Below are positions 1 through 8,858 of a DNA stretch of 64,000 bases, piece by piece. A program made the position numbers and the translations under genes. Every line of letters begins with the position of its first letter. The stretch's first letter is position 1. The DNA is from CAZTZL01 sp964537715 (GTDB lineage Bacteria > Zhuqueibacterota > QNDG01 > DSAB01), in assembly GCA_964537715.1 (NCBI GenBank), contig CAZIAH010000002.1, positions 62,001 to 126,000 on the forward strand, read 5' to 3'. Under the pieces are notes generated by a model, which was not told the origin of the DNA, made no database searches, and saw nothing but the letters and a program-made list of their open reading frames with translations.

Positions 1-2299
1 TCAACTCTATGAAGTCGGATCACTGAAATTCGGGCTGGAGCATTGCTATCCCAAAGGCCGGATCGAAGCCGTCGATCTTTCCAATGTTCCCGGATTCGAA
101 CCGCTGTCTTCGGATCGTCAAAGCGTTCTGATTGTTGAAATTCAAACCGGAGAGGAGAAGAAGCAGGCCGTTCTGTTCAGAGAGTCCGACCGAAAGGGAA
201 TCGTTCGTCATATCACGCTGAAAGGTTACGAGATCGATTTGTCCTATGGTTCAAAAAAGATCATGCTGCCTTTTGCGGTTCGGCTCGAGGACTTTCAAGT
301 CGAGCGCTATCCCGGTTCACAGAAGCCTTCGGGTTTTGCCAGCAATGTGGTGGTTGAAGATGCCGACAGGGGAATCCGAATGAATTACCGTATTTATATG
401 AATCACACTCTGAAATATCGCGGATACCGGTTCTTTCAATCTTCTTTCGATGAAGATGAAGCCGGGTCTGTGCTTTCGGTTTCCTACGATCCCGGAACAC
501 TGGTTTTCTATGCCGGTTATCTCCTGATCCTTTTGAGTTTTTTTATCAATCTGTTTCTTCCCAACGGGCGGTTTCGCAGGTTGAGTGAAAGAATCCGCCA
601 ATTGTCTTTGTCCCGATCCGTGGCAGTCGGGATGATGATTCTGTCGCTGTCCGTTGTTTTTCCAGCCTCTATTTTTTCAGAATCCCAAACAGAAAATCCG
701 TCACAGACTATCGCGCGATTCGATCTCTCTCACAGCAGAAAATTCGGGGAACTTTTGATTCAGGATCCGGGAGGCCGAATCAAACCGCTGAATAGTTTCG
801 GTCAAGAACTTATGCACGATTTGTTCTATCCGAACCGCGCGCTCGGTCTGCATTCCGATCAGATGGTTTTGAGCATGGTGATTCAGCCCACCTTGTGGTT
901 CGACATCCCGGCCATAAAGATCGATGATCCGGAAATCAATCTGCGAATCGGGACCAAGCCCGGCCAAAAATGGGCTTCCTACGACGATTGTTTTGATACG
1001 CAATCGAATCGGTTCAAATTGATCCGGGAATATCAGACAGCTCAATCCAAAACGGGACACCAGCGAACTCGGTTCGATAAAGCCGTTCTCCATATGCAAA
1101 AACGGATTGCCGTTCTGGAACAGGCATTGGATGCGAGCCGGTACCGTCTTTTCCCGGATTCGGGAAATCCTTCCGGTCCATGGCATTCCATTGCTCGGGA
1201 GCCATTGTGGCTTGATTATGAAAAATCTGTCCGGGATGCTTTGCAGACGGGAAATTGGAATCAAGCTGAGAATGCTCTTTCTGAAATTCGTCAATATCAA
1301 ACAGAAAACGGATCGGATGGTCTTCCCGGTCAAAGTCGGATTCGAGCGGAAATTGCTTATAATGAATTCCAGCTTCCGAAGCGACTGATTTTTTGGATTT
1401 TGGTGCTGGGCGTTTTGTTGATGATCGTATCGGTCCTTCGTATTTTCATCGATTTGCCGCTGCTTCATAGAATTTCAAAAATAGTTGTGATTTTGTTGTT
1501 TGTCGCGTTTCTTTTTCAAACGTTCGGTTTGGATCTCCGATGGATTGCATCCGGTCATGCCCCCTGGAGCAATCAATACGAGTCGATGATTTTTACTGCC
1601 TGGGTGGTTCTATTTTCCGGATGGGTCCTCTCGAGAAGAAATACCATCCCTTTGGCGACTGCGTCTCTCCTCTCTGGAGCGGTTCTCAAGGCAGCCCATT
1701 TGCCCTGGGTCGATCCGAAGATCACAAATCTACCGCCGGTACTGAAGTCTCACTGGATGCTTACCCACGTTTCCATCATTATATCGAGTTATGGTTTTTT
1801 CGGATTGAGTGCATTTTTGGGACTGATCGTACTTCTCCTCTTTATTTTTAAAAGACAAAAATCTGCGCTTCGTGTCGAATCGGCCATTCAATTCCTGACC
1901 TATATCAGTGAGCAATCAATCCATCTCGGTTATCTGCTCGTTTTATCGGGAACCTTTTTAGGAGCTGTCTGGGCCAATGAATCCTGGGGAGGATATTGGG
2001 GCTGGGATTCGAAAGAAACGTGGACGCTCATTGTGATCCTTGTTTATACGATCATTGTTCACCTGTATCGTTTTCCGCAACTGTATTCCAGCTTTATTTT
2101 CAATCTCAGTGGTGTTCTTGCTTTTTTTACGATTTTAATGACCTACATCGGAGTGAATTTCTATTTGTCGGGTCTTCATTCCTATGCATCCGGAGATCCG
2201 ATGCCCATTCCGGTTTTTTTCTATATCATTCTTATCTTCATCATGATAATCACAGTTCTGGCTTTTCGAAAGAGAAAATTAACGTTTTTTAAAGATTGA
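1..2299 (+). CDS. Fused CcsB(ResB)-CcsA cytochrome c maturation protein, 5' end outside window
   Basis: System II cytochrome c biogenesis protein that carries heme across the membrane and attaches it to apocytochromes. The reading frame is open from base 2 with no stop, so the gene starts before the window; the TTG at 239 is internal. The first ~190 visible codons look like the end of a ResB/CcsB domain (motif MNHTLKYRGYRFFQ near codon 130, then a membrane segment). The second half has many hydrophobic segments and the heme-handling tryptophan-rich motif WGGYWGWDSKET (bases about 1987-2022) of CcsA. CcsB-CcsA fusions are known in Bacteroidota and epsilonproteobacteria. The stop at 2297-2299 lies just before the next gene. 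Base composition is clearly richer in GC than the region after 4440. Confidence 0.9.
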   Translation, partial: QLYEVGSLKFGLEHCYPKGRIEAVDLSNVPGFEPLSSDRQSVLIVEIQTGEEKKQAVLFRESDRKGIVRHITLKGYEIDLSYGSKKIMLPFAVRLEDFQVERYPGSQKPSGFASNVVVEDADRGIRMNYRIYMNHTLKYRGYRFFQSSFDEDEAGSVLSVSYDPGTLVFYAGYLLILLSFFINLFLPNGRFRRLSERIRQLSLSRSVAVGMMILSLSVVFPASIFSESQTENPSQTIARFDLSHSRKFGELLIQDPGGRIKPLNSFGQELMHDLFYPNRALGLHSDQMVLSMVIQPTLWFDIPAIKIDDPEINLRIGTKPGQKWASYDDCFDTQSNRFKLIREYQTAQSKTGHQRTRFDKAVLHMQKRIAVLEQALDASRYRLFPDSGNPSGPWHSIAREPLWLDYEKSVRDALQTGNWNQAENALSEIRQYQTENGSDGLPGQSRIRAEIAYNEFQLPKRLIFWILVLGVLLMIVSVLRIFIDLPLLHRISKIVVILLFVAFLFQTFGLDLRWIASGHAPWSNQYESMIFTAWVVLFSGWVLSRRNTIPLATASLLSGAVLKAAHLPWVDPKITNLPPVLKSHWMLTHVSIIISSYGFFGLSAFLGLIVLLLFIFKRQKSALRVESAIQFLTYISEQSIHLGYLLVLSGTFLGAVWANESWGGYWGWDSKETWTLIVILVYTIIVHLYRFPQLYSSFIFNLSGVLAFFTILMTYIGVNFYLSGLHSYASGDPMPIPVFFYIILIFIMIITVLAFRKRKLTFFKD

Positions 2300-2313
2300 C
2301 AAAGAATTCTTTC

Positions 2314-3210
2314 ATGAAAAAACTTTTAGTGACTGGCGGAAGCGGCTTGATCGGTGGGCATATTGCTTCCAAAGCGAATACGGCATGGGAAGTCTATGCC
2401 ACCTGTCGGTCCAATCCTGTGGATCTGTCATCCGTTCAATCGATCCTGTTGCGGCTTGAAGATAAAGATTCGATTCCGAAGGTCATCCAACAGATTCGGC
2501 CCGATGTGGTGATTCACTGCGCGGCTTGGAGCGACCTGGATCGATGCGAACAGGACAGAAAACACGCTTTCCAAATCAATGCGGAAGGTACGGCTGTTTT
2601 AGCCAAAGTGTGTGCGGGATCGAATATTCGTTTGATCTTTACATCGAGCGACATGGTTTTCGACGGTAAGAAAGGGAACTATACCGAATCGGATCCGCCC
2701 CAACCGATCAATGTTTACGGGGAGACCAAACTGTTGGCCGAGGAGCAAATACAATCGGTCTGCTCGAATTATGTCATTGTCCGGGTGGCACTTGTCTACG
2801 GGAAACCGGTTATCCGCGGCAACTCTTTTTCAGAAAAGATCGTGAACCAATTTCGTGAAGGCAAATCCGTTCCTCTTTTTACGGATCAATTTCGCACTCC
2901 CGTCTGGGTGCGAACGCTCGCCGATGCACTTTTAGAACTGGCCAGTCATGATTATGCGGGGATGCTTCACATCGGCGGTTCTGAGAAAGTGGATCGCTAT
3001 ACGTTTGGTTTGGTTCTGGCCGAAATCGGACAGTATCCGTCGGAATTGTGTCGACCGGTCAGCATGTTCGATCTACCGACGGTTGCTCCCAGGCCGCAGG
3101 ATACATCATTCAAAATTTCACTTGCGAAGAAAATGCTGAAGACACCTTTTACAAGCTATCGCCAAAGGCTGTCGTTTGATTATTCCGTCGAGGAAAATGA
3201 AATATCGTAA
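2314..3210 (+). CDS. NAD(P)-dependent sugar reductase, RmlD/dTDP-4-dehydrorhamnose reductase-like
   Basis: Extended short-chain dehydrogenase of the RmlD_sub_bind type, expected to reduce a nucleotide-activated 4-keto sugar. Visible: N-terminal Rossmann loop GGSGLIGGHIASK, the SSDMVFDG strand, and the catalytic Tyr-x3-Lys in VYGETKLLAE. At about 299 residues the length fits the family. A TTG at 2296 would overlap the previous stop and add six residues; I chose the ATG at 2314 because MKKLLVTGG is the normal family N-terminus. It may share a transcript with ccsBA, 15 bp upstream. No other rhamnose genes are next to it, so the exact substrate is open. Confidence 0.8.
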   Translation: MKKLLVTGGSGLIGGHIASKANTAWEVYATCRSNPVDLSSVQSILLRLEDKDSIPKVIQQIRPDVVIHCAAWSDLDRCEQDRKHAFQINAEGTAVLAKVCAGSNIRLIFTSSDMVFDGKKGNYTESDPPQPINVYGETKLLAEEQIQSVCSNYVIVRVALVYGKPVIRGNSFSEKIVNQFREGKSVPLFTDQFRTPVWVRTLADALLELASHDYAGMLHIGGSEKVDRYTFGLVLAEIGQYPSELCRPVSMFDLPTVAPRPQDTSFKISLAKKMLKTPFTSYRQRLSFDYSVEENEIS

Positions 3211-3298
3211 ACTATCAAGAAAAAGTGAATATTTAATATAAAAAACTGTTGAAAATAGCTTTCAATTGTATTAAATTGCATTCGCTATGGTGGAACTC

Positions 3299-4120
3299 AT
3301 GGATACAGCCAGACATCTGGATATTGTTACCACAGAGGAAATCGAATCCGGTACTCTGAAGATGTCGCTTCGGAAGGAAGTCGATCCGAATTTTGTTATC
3401 GATGAACTACATCAACTGTTCGATGATGCTTTTCAATCGGAGATTTCGACTATTCTGTTCGATATGGAAAATGTCACCTTTCCCAATGCCAGTTTTATTG
3501 CGCTTCTCATCGGGAAGACTGCCGAGGCCCGGCGCTGGGGGAAAAGTATCCGGATTATTCATCTCAATGAAATTGCACGGAATCATTTTTCCATGTTTTC
3601 TCCTTTGACGTTTCTTTCTTTTGGGGAAGAGAGATTTTCGGACATTGAAGAGTCAGAAAATGAAACCAATTTAAAGCTTGAAGAGAAATATACGTTAGTC
3701 GAAGGCAAACCGAGTTATCTTCAGGAAATTGCCACAGTCGATTCACTGAATAAAATCATGGAGTTTGTGGCTGTTCTGGCCAAACAAGCCGGCATGGAAA
3801 AAGTGGAATTGAGCAAAATGAAAATCGCCGTCTATGAAGCCTGTATCAATGTAATCGAACACGGATATAAATTCGAACCCGGGAAATGGATCGGCATCGA
3901 GGTATTGTACGATCAAAACCGGTTCGAAGTCGCGATTATGGATGATGGAGATTCATTCGATTTTTACAATTGCAAACATTATGATGTTCAGGAAGCGTTT
4001 GATGAGAAACGTCGCGGCGGTTATGGTCTTTATATCATTCAACAATCCATGGACGAAGTCCAATACCAAAGCGATAAGAAGAACGGAAACCGCTTGACAT
4101 TGATTAAGTATATCCATTAA
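3299..4120 (+). CDS. STAS domain fused to HATPase: anti-sigma/anti-anti-sigma type regulator
   Basis: Residues ~10-110 form a STAS-like domain (FDMENVTFPNASFIALLIG), the fold of anti-sigma antagonists. Residues ~140-273 form an RsbW/SpoIIAB-type HATPase_c_2 domain with N box EACINVIEHGY, G1 box DDGDSFD and G2 box RGGYGLYII. In the known partner-switching systems these two functions are separate proteins; here they are one chain, so it may sense or antagonise itself. I prefer the ATG at 3299 because GGTGGAA sits just upstream; an ATG at 3287 is also in frame. It ends the plus-strand block before the tRNA. Partners are not visible in the window. Confidence 0.75.
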   Translation: MDTARHLDIVTTEEIESGTLKMSLRKEVDPNFVIDELHQLFDDAFQSEISTILFDMENVTFPNASFIALLIGKTAEARRWGKSIRIIHLNEIARNHFSMFSPLTFLSFGEERFSDIEESENETNLKLEEKYTLVEGKPSYLQEIATVDSLNKIMEFVAVLAKQAGMEKVELSKMKIAVYEACINVIEHGYKFEPGKWIGIEVLYDQNRFEVAIMDDGDSFDFYNCKHYDVQEAFDEKRRGGYGLYIIQQSMDEVQYQSDKKNGNRLTLIKYIH

Positions 4121-4224
4121 TATTTTTTGGGTGTTGGCTTCCAGCCGGAATGAAACCCGCAGATCACTTAGTTAAGTATGATCATAAAAGGAGAATAAGA
4201 AGCATTTAGTTTAATTAAGAATTA

Positions 4225-4242
4225 GGGCGATTAGCTCAGTTG
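4225..4242 (+). repeat. Truncated 5' copy of the tRNA-Val gene
   Basis: GGGCGATTAGCTCAGTTG is identical to the first 18 bases of the intact tRNA-Val at 4366. The match then stops abruptly, with no anticodon or T arm. The two copies are direct repeats 141 bp apart. It is a tRNA remnant, left by a failed duplication, recombination or an integration event. Confidence 0.85.
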
Positions 4243-4273
4243 CCTTCAATAATTTAGTCATATAATAAATTGG

Positions 4274-4315
4274 TCCCGCCTCAAGCGGGAGTTAGAGCCT
4301 TGATCGAAGATCAAG
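4274..4315 (+). other. Two adjacent perfect hairpins between the tRNA fragment and tRNA-Val
   Basis: Hairpin 1: TCCCGC (4274-4279), loop CTCAA, GCGGGA (4285-4290). Hairpin 2: CTTGATC (4299-4305), loop GAA, GATCAAG (4309-4315). Neither is followed by a clear T run, so a standard terminator is unlikely. They may be remnants of a mobile repeat or a processed leader of the tRNA transcript. Confidence 0.5.
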
Positions 4316-4365
4316 ATATTAGTTATAAATTGTCAAGTTGCTTGTTGAAAAAAAAGGATTGAAAA

Positions 4366-4439
4366 GGGCGATTAGCTCAGTTGGTTAGAGCGCTGGTCTC
4401 ACATACCAGAGGTCACTGGTTCAAATCCAGTATCGCCCA
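4366..4439 (+). tRNA. tRNA-Val (anticodon CAC)
   Basis: A complete cloverleaf is visible. Acceptor GGGCGAT pairs with ATCGCCC (4432-4438) and the discriminator A is at 4439. The D arm holds GCTCAGTTGGTTAGAGC. The anticodon stem-loop is CTGGT-CTCACAT-ACCAG with anticodon CAC, reading GUG valine. The T arm is CTGGTTCAAATCCAG. CCA is not encoded. Its 3' end faces the AT-rich island that starts right after it; the 3' ends of tRNA genes are common integration sites. Confidence 0.96.
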
Positions 4440-4574
4440 CAAATGAATTGCCTTTGAGATTGGGAAATATTTTATAATTTCAAATAAATACATTTCAAAT
4501 ATTTAATGAAAAATAACTCGGTATTCAGTCATTCAACATTGTTATTACACGGCTGTTGATTTGAGTTTTATGCC

Positions 4575-5885
4575 TCACATATTGTGATTATTTTGTTCAT
4601 ATTTACTAAGAAAAAGATGAACTTTATCTAATGAAATTGTATAGAAAAAATATAATGCAACACAGGGATTTATTTTCATGCCAATAGGTACCTCTGTAAA
4701 TGACATTAAGAAAAAAATTGTAACAATAATAAGAGCATGACATCTAAATTCTTCAGAAAATATGTTTCTTAGTTTATTCGAATCAATATACCATTTGATA
4801 TTATAAAAGATAAGAATCAGATAGGTTAAAACTCCGAATATTCCCATACCCAACATATGTTCTAAAAATGCATTATGGCAATGGTATACATAAAAAAATA
4901 ATGATGTACTTACATCTTCATTGATCACAAATCGAGTTACGCCATATCCTGATCCAAAAAACTGATTTTCAATGGGTCTATTTCTTATTTTATGAATGAC
5001 CAATTGCCATATATCAGTACGTCCCGTTATGGACATGAGTTCTTCCATATCTTGGTCACGATTTATTGCAAAAAAAATTTTTACGAAATAGGGAATATTC
5101 AATGATATTCCTAACATAAATATTAATAATAAACTTCCAACAATACACAGTAATATCATTCCTAAAAATTGGATTTTTCTCACTTTGAAAAATCCATATA
5201 TGATACATCCAAGAATAAAGGCCATAAGAGCCATGCGAGTTCTTGATGCCAGAATAATAAAAATATAAACCCATCTTAAAAGCCATAAATATTTGTGATG
5301 TTTTTGGTCTCCTATACTTAAAGAAATCATAAATGCAAGTACAGCTTGAAAGCTCATTGCATTCGCATGAGTAACTCCCATTCCAAGTCTCGACATTTGT
5401 CCATCTATGATAGTATTTCCATATAAAAAAAATGCCACAAGATCTTTAATCAACATTAAAGTGACAATAAAAAGCCAAATATTTTCAATTAGATATAGAG
5501 CCCCGTTGGATTGTGCACGTTGGACAAGACTAATAATCAATAATGAGAGTCCAAGAAGTAAAATCCAATATCCCAGGATAGTAAAAGAATAATTACTAAA
5601 AATCGCTGAAAATCCAGCAGCGGCGGTATAAGCCATAAGTGCTTTTGAACCGAAACCTAGTGTATTTTTACTGGTTCTGATTAAAAAAAGTGCGAAGCAT
5701 ATAGAAAATAAAGCTACTGAGACCTGAAGCATGACCAGCCAATCCAATCCTACGCCTGTTTCTACATCGCTTTCCCTGGATCTTAAATGAGTACCAATAA
5801 GGAATATTATTGATAGCCAAAGAATCAATGACAATATAATGATTCCTTTTTTACCCTCAAAAGTATTTTCAAATCGTTTATTCAT
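4575..5885 (-). CDS. O-antigen ligase / Wzy polymerase-like membrane protein
   Basis: 436 residues, almost wholly hydrophobic, with about ten membrane segments and one longer periplasmic loop near residues 260-330. That pattern is typical of the O-antigen ligase/Wzy_C superfamily. A short SRTRMALMAF segment before a hydrophobic stretch resembles the conserved Wzy_C region. Such proteins either join lipid-linked repeat units into a polymer (Wzy) or transfer the finished glycan to its acceptor (WaaL). With a Wzx-type flippase (8859-10313) and a Wzc-type chain regulator (61240-63600) in the same locus, a polymerase role is the simplest reading. Last gene of the minus-strand locus before the tRNA. 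No other polymerase candidate is obvious. Confidence 0.75.
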   Translation of the reverse strand: MNKRFENTFEGKKGIIILSLILWLSIIFLIGTHLRSRESDVETGVGLDWLVMLQVSVALFSICFALFLIRTSKNTLGFGSKALMAYTAAAGFSAIFSNYSFTILGYWILLLGLSLLIISLVQRAQSNGALYLIENIWLFIVTLMLIKDLVAFFLYGNTIIDGQMSRLGMGVTHANAMSFQAVLAFMISLSIGDQKHHKYLWLLRWVYIFIILASRTRMALMAFILGCIIYGFFKVRKIQFLGMILLCIVGSLLLIFMLGISLNIPYFVKIFFAINRDQDMEELMSITGRTDIWQLVIHKIRNRPIENQFFGSGYGVTRFVINEDVSTSLFFYVYHCHNAFLEHMLGMGIFGVLTYLILIFYNIKWYIDSNKLRNIFSEEFRCHALIIVTIFFLMSFTEVPIGMKINPCVALYFFYTISLDKVHLFLSKYEQNNHNM

Positions 5886-6086
5886 ATAAATGAAATTTGT
5901 GATTCATCTTTTTTGAATAATAGTATTTATTTTAAAACGCAATTTATGATTGATTAACATTTAATTCTAAACAATTTAAGCTAATAAACTTTTTCATTAA
6001 AATCAAGTAAGATATATATGTAATTAAAAAAATTATAAAACTAAATTATGTTACAAAACCTTTATTGTTCCGGTTTGCTAGTGAAA

Positions 6087-6109
6087 ACTATGCACTTTTA
6101 GTGCATAGT
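6087..6109. promoter_or_regulatory. Perfect 10-bp inverted repeat in the divergent intergenic region
   Basis: ACTATGCACT (6087-6096), loop TTT, AGTGCATAGT (6100-6109). It lies between two divergently transcribed genes, about 200 bp upstream of the ligase start and 450 bp upstream of the GH16 start. It could be an operator or a small structured RNA end. The T run after it is weak. Confidence 0.35.
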
Positions 6110-6550
6110 GGTTTAATTCATTTCATATTTTTTCGCAAGGCTTGATTGTTGATATGCCATTTATGCTCCTGTTAGTATTTGAATGTTAGGATTTAATACT
6201 GACCTAAACAATTAATCCGACTTTGGAGAAGTTAGGAAACAAAAAGAATCATGAAATTGTAATTGATAAATGTTATATTTGAAACATAAACATCCATATT
6301 AGCATGATTTTTGCTTAATAAATTTTATTAGGAATAGTGTTAAAATTTATTATTATATATCATTAGTGTATGGTTAAGGAATCGAGCAATAAATAAGGTT
6401 TCATTAGCCTCAAAATTTATTATATTTAGCATCACCTAAGAGTATAACAAAACCAGGGGTAGTCAGGCCAGAAAATAACATACAACAATTTTTGATAATG
6501 CTATCATTTTTTTCACGGCTCGAATGTCAAAATATTGTTGACCGGTATAA

Positions 6551-6556
6551 AGGAGG
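6551..6556 (+). promoter_or_regulatory. Strong ribosome binding site fixing the GH16 start
   Basis: AGGAGG, five bases before the ATG at 6562. It selects MKSKIVICF as the N-terminus over the earlier TTG at 6535. Confidence 0.8.
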
Positions 6557-6561
6557 AAAAA

Positions 6562-7723
6562 ATGAAAAGTAAAATTGTGATTTGTTTCATTTTATGCATT
6601 TCTGTGATTAATGGGTATTCTCAATTCTTACCAGAACCTTCAGATGGCAATAAATGGGAATTATATTGGTCCGATGAATTCANNNNNNNNNNNNNNNNNN
6701 NNNNNNNNNNNNNNNNNNNNNNNNNNNNNNNNNNNNNNNNNNNNNNNNNNNNNNNNNNNNNNNNNNNNNNNNNNNNNNNNNNATGAAGTGGAGTATCGTT
6801 TTGACTGGGGTGACGACACCCAATCCTCCTGGTCGACATCCACTTCCGCATCACATGTATGGTCTTCGACAGGGTCTAAGTCTGTTTCAGTTACTGCGCG
6901 ATGCAAAGAGCATACAGGCAATTCAGCCACATCGGATAATCTGTTAATTAATGTAAAAGAACCTGATTTACCTGGAGAAGATGATTTATTCCTCCCACAA
7001 CCTTCAAATGGTTACAAATGGGAAGCATTATGGAGTGACGAGTTTAATGGAGCCGTGATTGATGAGTCGAAATGGGAAATACTTGAGGAATGGGTGTGGG
7101 CCAAAGAAGACGTTTACCTGGATAACCAGGGCAATCTGATTCTACGTACCAAATATGATGGAAGCGAATATACATGCGGGGCAATCCGTACGCAAGGGAA
7201 ATTCGAACATACTTTTGGTTATTGGGTTATAAGATGTAAGTTTCAGGAAGAACAGGGACATTGGCCAACATTTTCGCTTTTTGCTGATCCAGGGATGACA
7301 ACAGTTGGAAATGGGGGGACAGACGGGGCTGAAATTGAAATTCTGAAAAAGCCTTGGCTTATCGACAGAGTGCAACAAGCAGTTCATTGGGATGGTTATG
7401 GTTCAAATCATCACCAGGCTTCTGAAATATCAAATATACCAGGATTAAGTTCCGGTTATCATACTATTGGACTTCATTGGAAACCAGATGAATATGTTTT
7501 CTATATTGACGGAGAAGAAACATGGCGAACAAATGAAGGGGGTGTTTCTCAAGTACCCGAGTTTATTAAAATTAGGGAAGAAATCGGCCAAACATCGGAA
7601 GGGGATATAAGCCAAGCCAATTTGCCCGATTATTTCATCGTGGATTTTGTCAGGGTTTATATTGAAGTGCCTGCAATACCCGGAATACCAGAATCCCCAA
7701 CTAATTTACGAATAGTAAATTAG
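6562..7723 (+). CDS. Secreted GH16-family (laminarinase-like) protein, interrupted by the assembly gap
   Basis: Starts with a signal peptide (MKSKIVICFILCISVINGYS) and then FLPEPSDGNKWELYWSDEF, the opening of a GH16 domain, cut by Ns. After the gap the frame resumes with a PKD/Ig-like stretch (RFDWGDD, VSVTARC) and a full GH16 domain with its own FLPQPSNGYKWEALWSDEFN. The frame across the N run is arbitrary because the true gap length is unknown. GH16 enzymes cut beta-1,3/1,4-glucans or galactans using an E-x-D-x-x-E motif. Here that site reads AEIEILKK (about 7330-7353): Asp becomes Glu and the acid/base Glu becomes Lys, while the flanking KPW..DRVQ..HWDGYG block is preserved. The domain may therefore bind glycan rather than cut it. 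Only plus-strand gene inside the locus. Confidence 0.8.
6683..6782. other. Scaffold gap (100 N)
   Basis: Exactly 100 Ns, the usual placeholder for a gap of unknown size. The bases on its left encode a GH16 start motif that recurs after it, so a repeated GH16 domain probably broke the assembly. Confidence 0.98.
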
Positions 7724-7847
7724 AAATATATTTAAATCCTAATAGCTTATGGATCCATAAAATTGGGGACAACTTATTAACACAATATATGAACTGTTCT
7801 AATATCATTAAAAAAATCGGATATAATGAAAAACCCTAAACCCTTTG

Positions 7848-8750
7848 CTAGGGTATAAGCTTCTTTGTTAATTTAGATTTTATTCTATCTATTTGTTCCT
7901 TCTGAAGGTACCGGATATATTCTTTTGACACATTTCGCTTTTTCCTACGAAGATAGCAGAGAAAAAAAGCATATAGGCGCAAAATACTTCCGATAACATA
8001 AGGCTGCTCATTTACTCGGCGAAGACACTTCATCATCATAAACAATGGATGACTCCCGATTGAGTACTCCATAATTCCTTGCCGATATTTTGCCGTGATT
8101 ATCCCTGCATTTCCAGTGCCCATTGGTTTATGATGCAAAGCTTCGACTTCATGAAATGCCTTTACTTCCCAGCCAAGCATCCGTGCCCTAACTTCAATTA
8201 CTACATCCTGTCCGCCATATATAAGAGGTGTATAACCACCAATTTTATCATAACAATCACGACGAAAAAATTGAATGCCACCCCCAACGTGATTTGTTTT
8301 TCGAGCATCCTTTTGATATTTTTTGCCCGTATTATGCAATATAGCCCCACCAACAATCCCTAAGTTTTTATTTTCGATAAGTTTTTTGATCATAATTTCG
8401 TAATAATCTGGTTTGAATGTAATATCTGCATCCAATATACCTATATAGTCAAATTTTAAATGTCCAATTTCATGATACCCGGCATTTGTTGCGTAAACCT
8501 GTGAAGCAAAATCTCTATTTGTTTGCTTATAAAGATTATGAAGCTGTATAAATTGATATTGATCACTATATCTTTTTATTATTTCCTTGGTTCCATCAGT
8601 TGAACCATCGTTCACAATTATCCATCTAATCGGCAGTATTGTTTGAGCTAATACTGATTCAATTGTTATTCCTATATACTTTTCTTCATTTTTTACTGGC
8701 GTGATAAGTACATATCTTATAGGATTTATCCCTTTTATCTTTCTATCCAT
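7848..8750 (-). CDS. Family 2 glycosyltransferase
   Basis: 300 residues. GT-A fold with the N-terminal TPVKNEEKYIG and VNDGSTDGT motifs for nucleotide-sugar binding, the metal-binding DAD in GILDADITF, and the acceptor-side GGQDVVIEVRAR followed by EALHHKP. No long membrane region, so it probably works at the inner face of the membrane, adding one sugar to a lipid-linked repeat unit. An AAGGAA ribosome site precedes the ATG. It faces the GH16 gene tail to tail across 124 bp. Donor and acceptor sugars cannot be read from the sequence. Confidence 0.85.
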   Translation of the reverse strand: MDRKIKGINPIRYVLITPVKNEEKYIGITIESVLAQTILPIRWIIVNDGSTDGTKEIIKRYSDQYQFIQLHNLYKQTNRDFASQVYATNAGYHEIGHLKFDYIGILDADITFKPDYYEIMIKKLIENKNLGIVGGAILHNTGKKYQKDARKTNHVGGGIQFFRRDCYDKIGGYTPLIYGGQDVVIEVRARMLGWEVKAFHEVEALHHKPMGTGNAGIITAKYRQGIMEYSIGSHPLFMMMKCLRRVNEQPYVIGSILRLYAFFLCYLRRKKRNVSKEYIRYLQKEQIDRIKSKLTKKLIP

Positions 8751-8858
8751 TGGATTTCCTTCATTTTAATTAGGCGTTATGAGCAAGTTATACTATTAAA
8801 TCCAGAGAGTTATATATAACAAATATAAATTGATTAGACTCTTTTACTTCCATATTTT

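Larger units (their letters stand above)
5886..6561. other. Non-coding AT-rich stretch between divergent genes
   Basis: I see no convincing gene on either strand. It must hold the promoters of the minus-strand ligase gene and the plus-strand GH16 gene, but no clear -35/-10 pair stands out in the AT-rich background. The only strong structure is the inverted repeat at 6087-6109. Confidence 0.6.

Noticed and set aside
7835..7855. Telomere-like CCCTAAACCCT
   Set aside because: Only two imperfect units; chance in AT-rich sequence.
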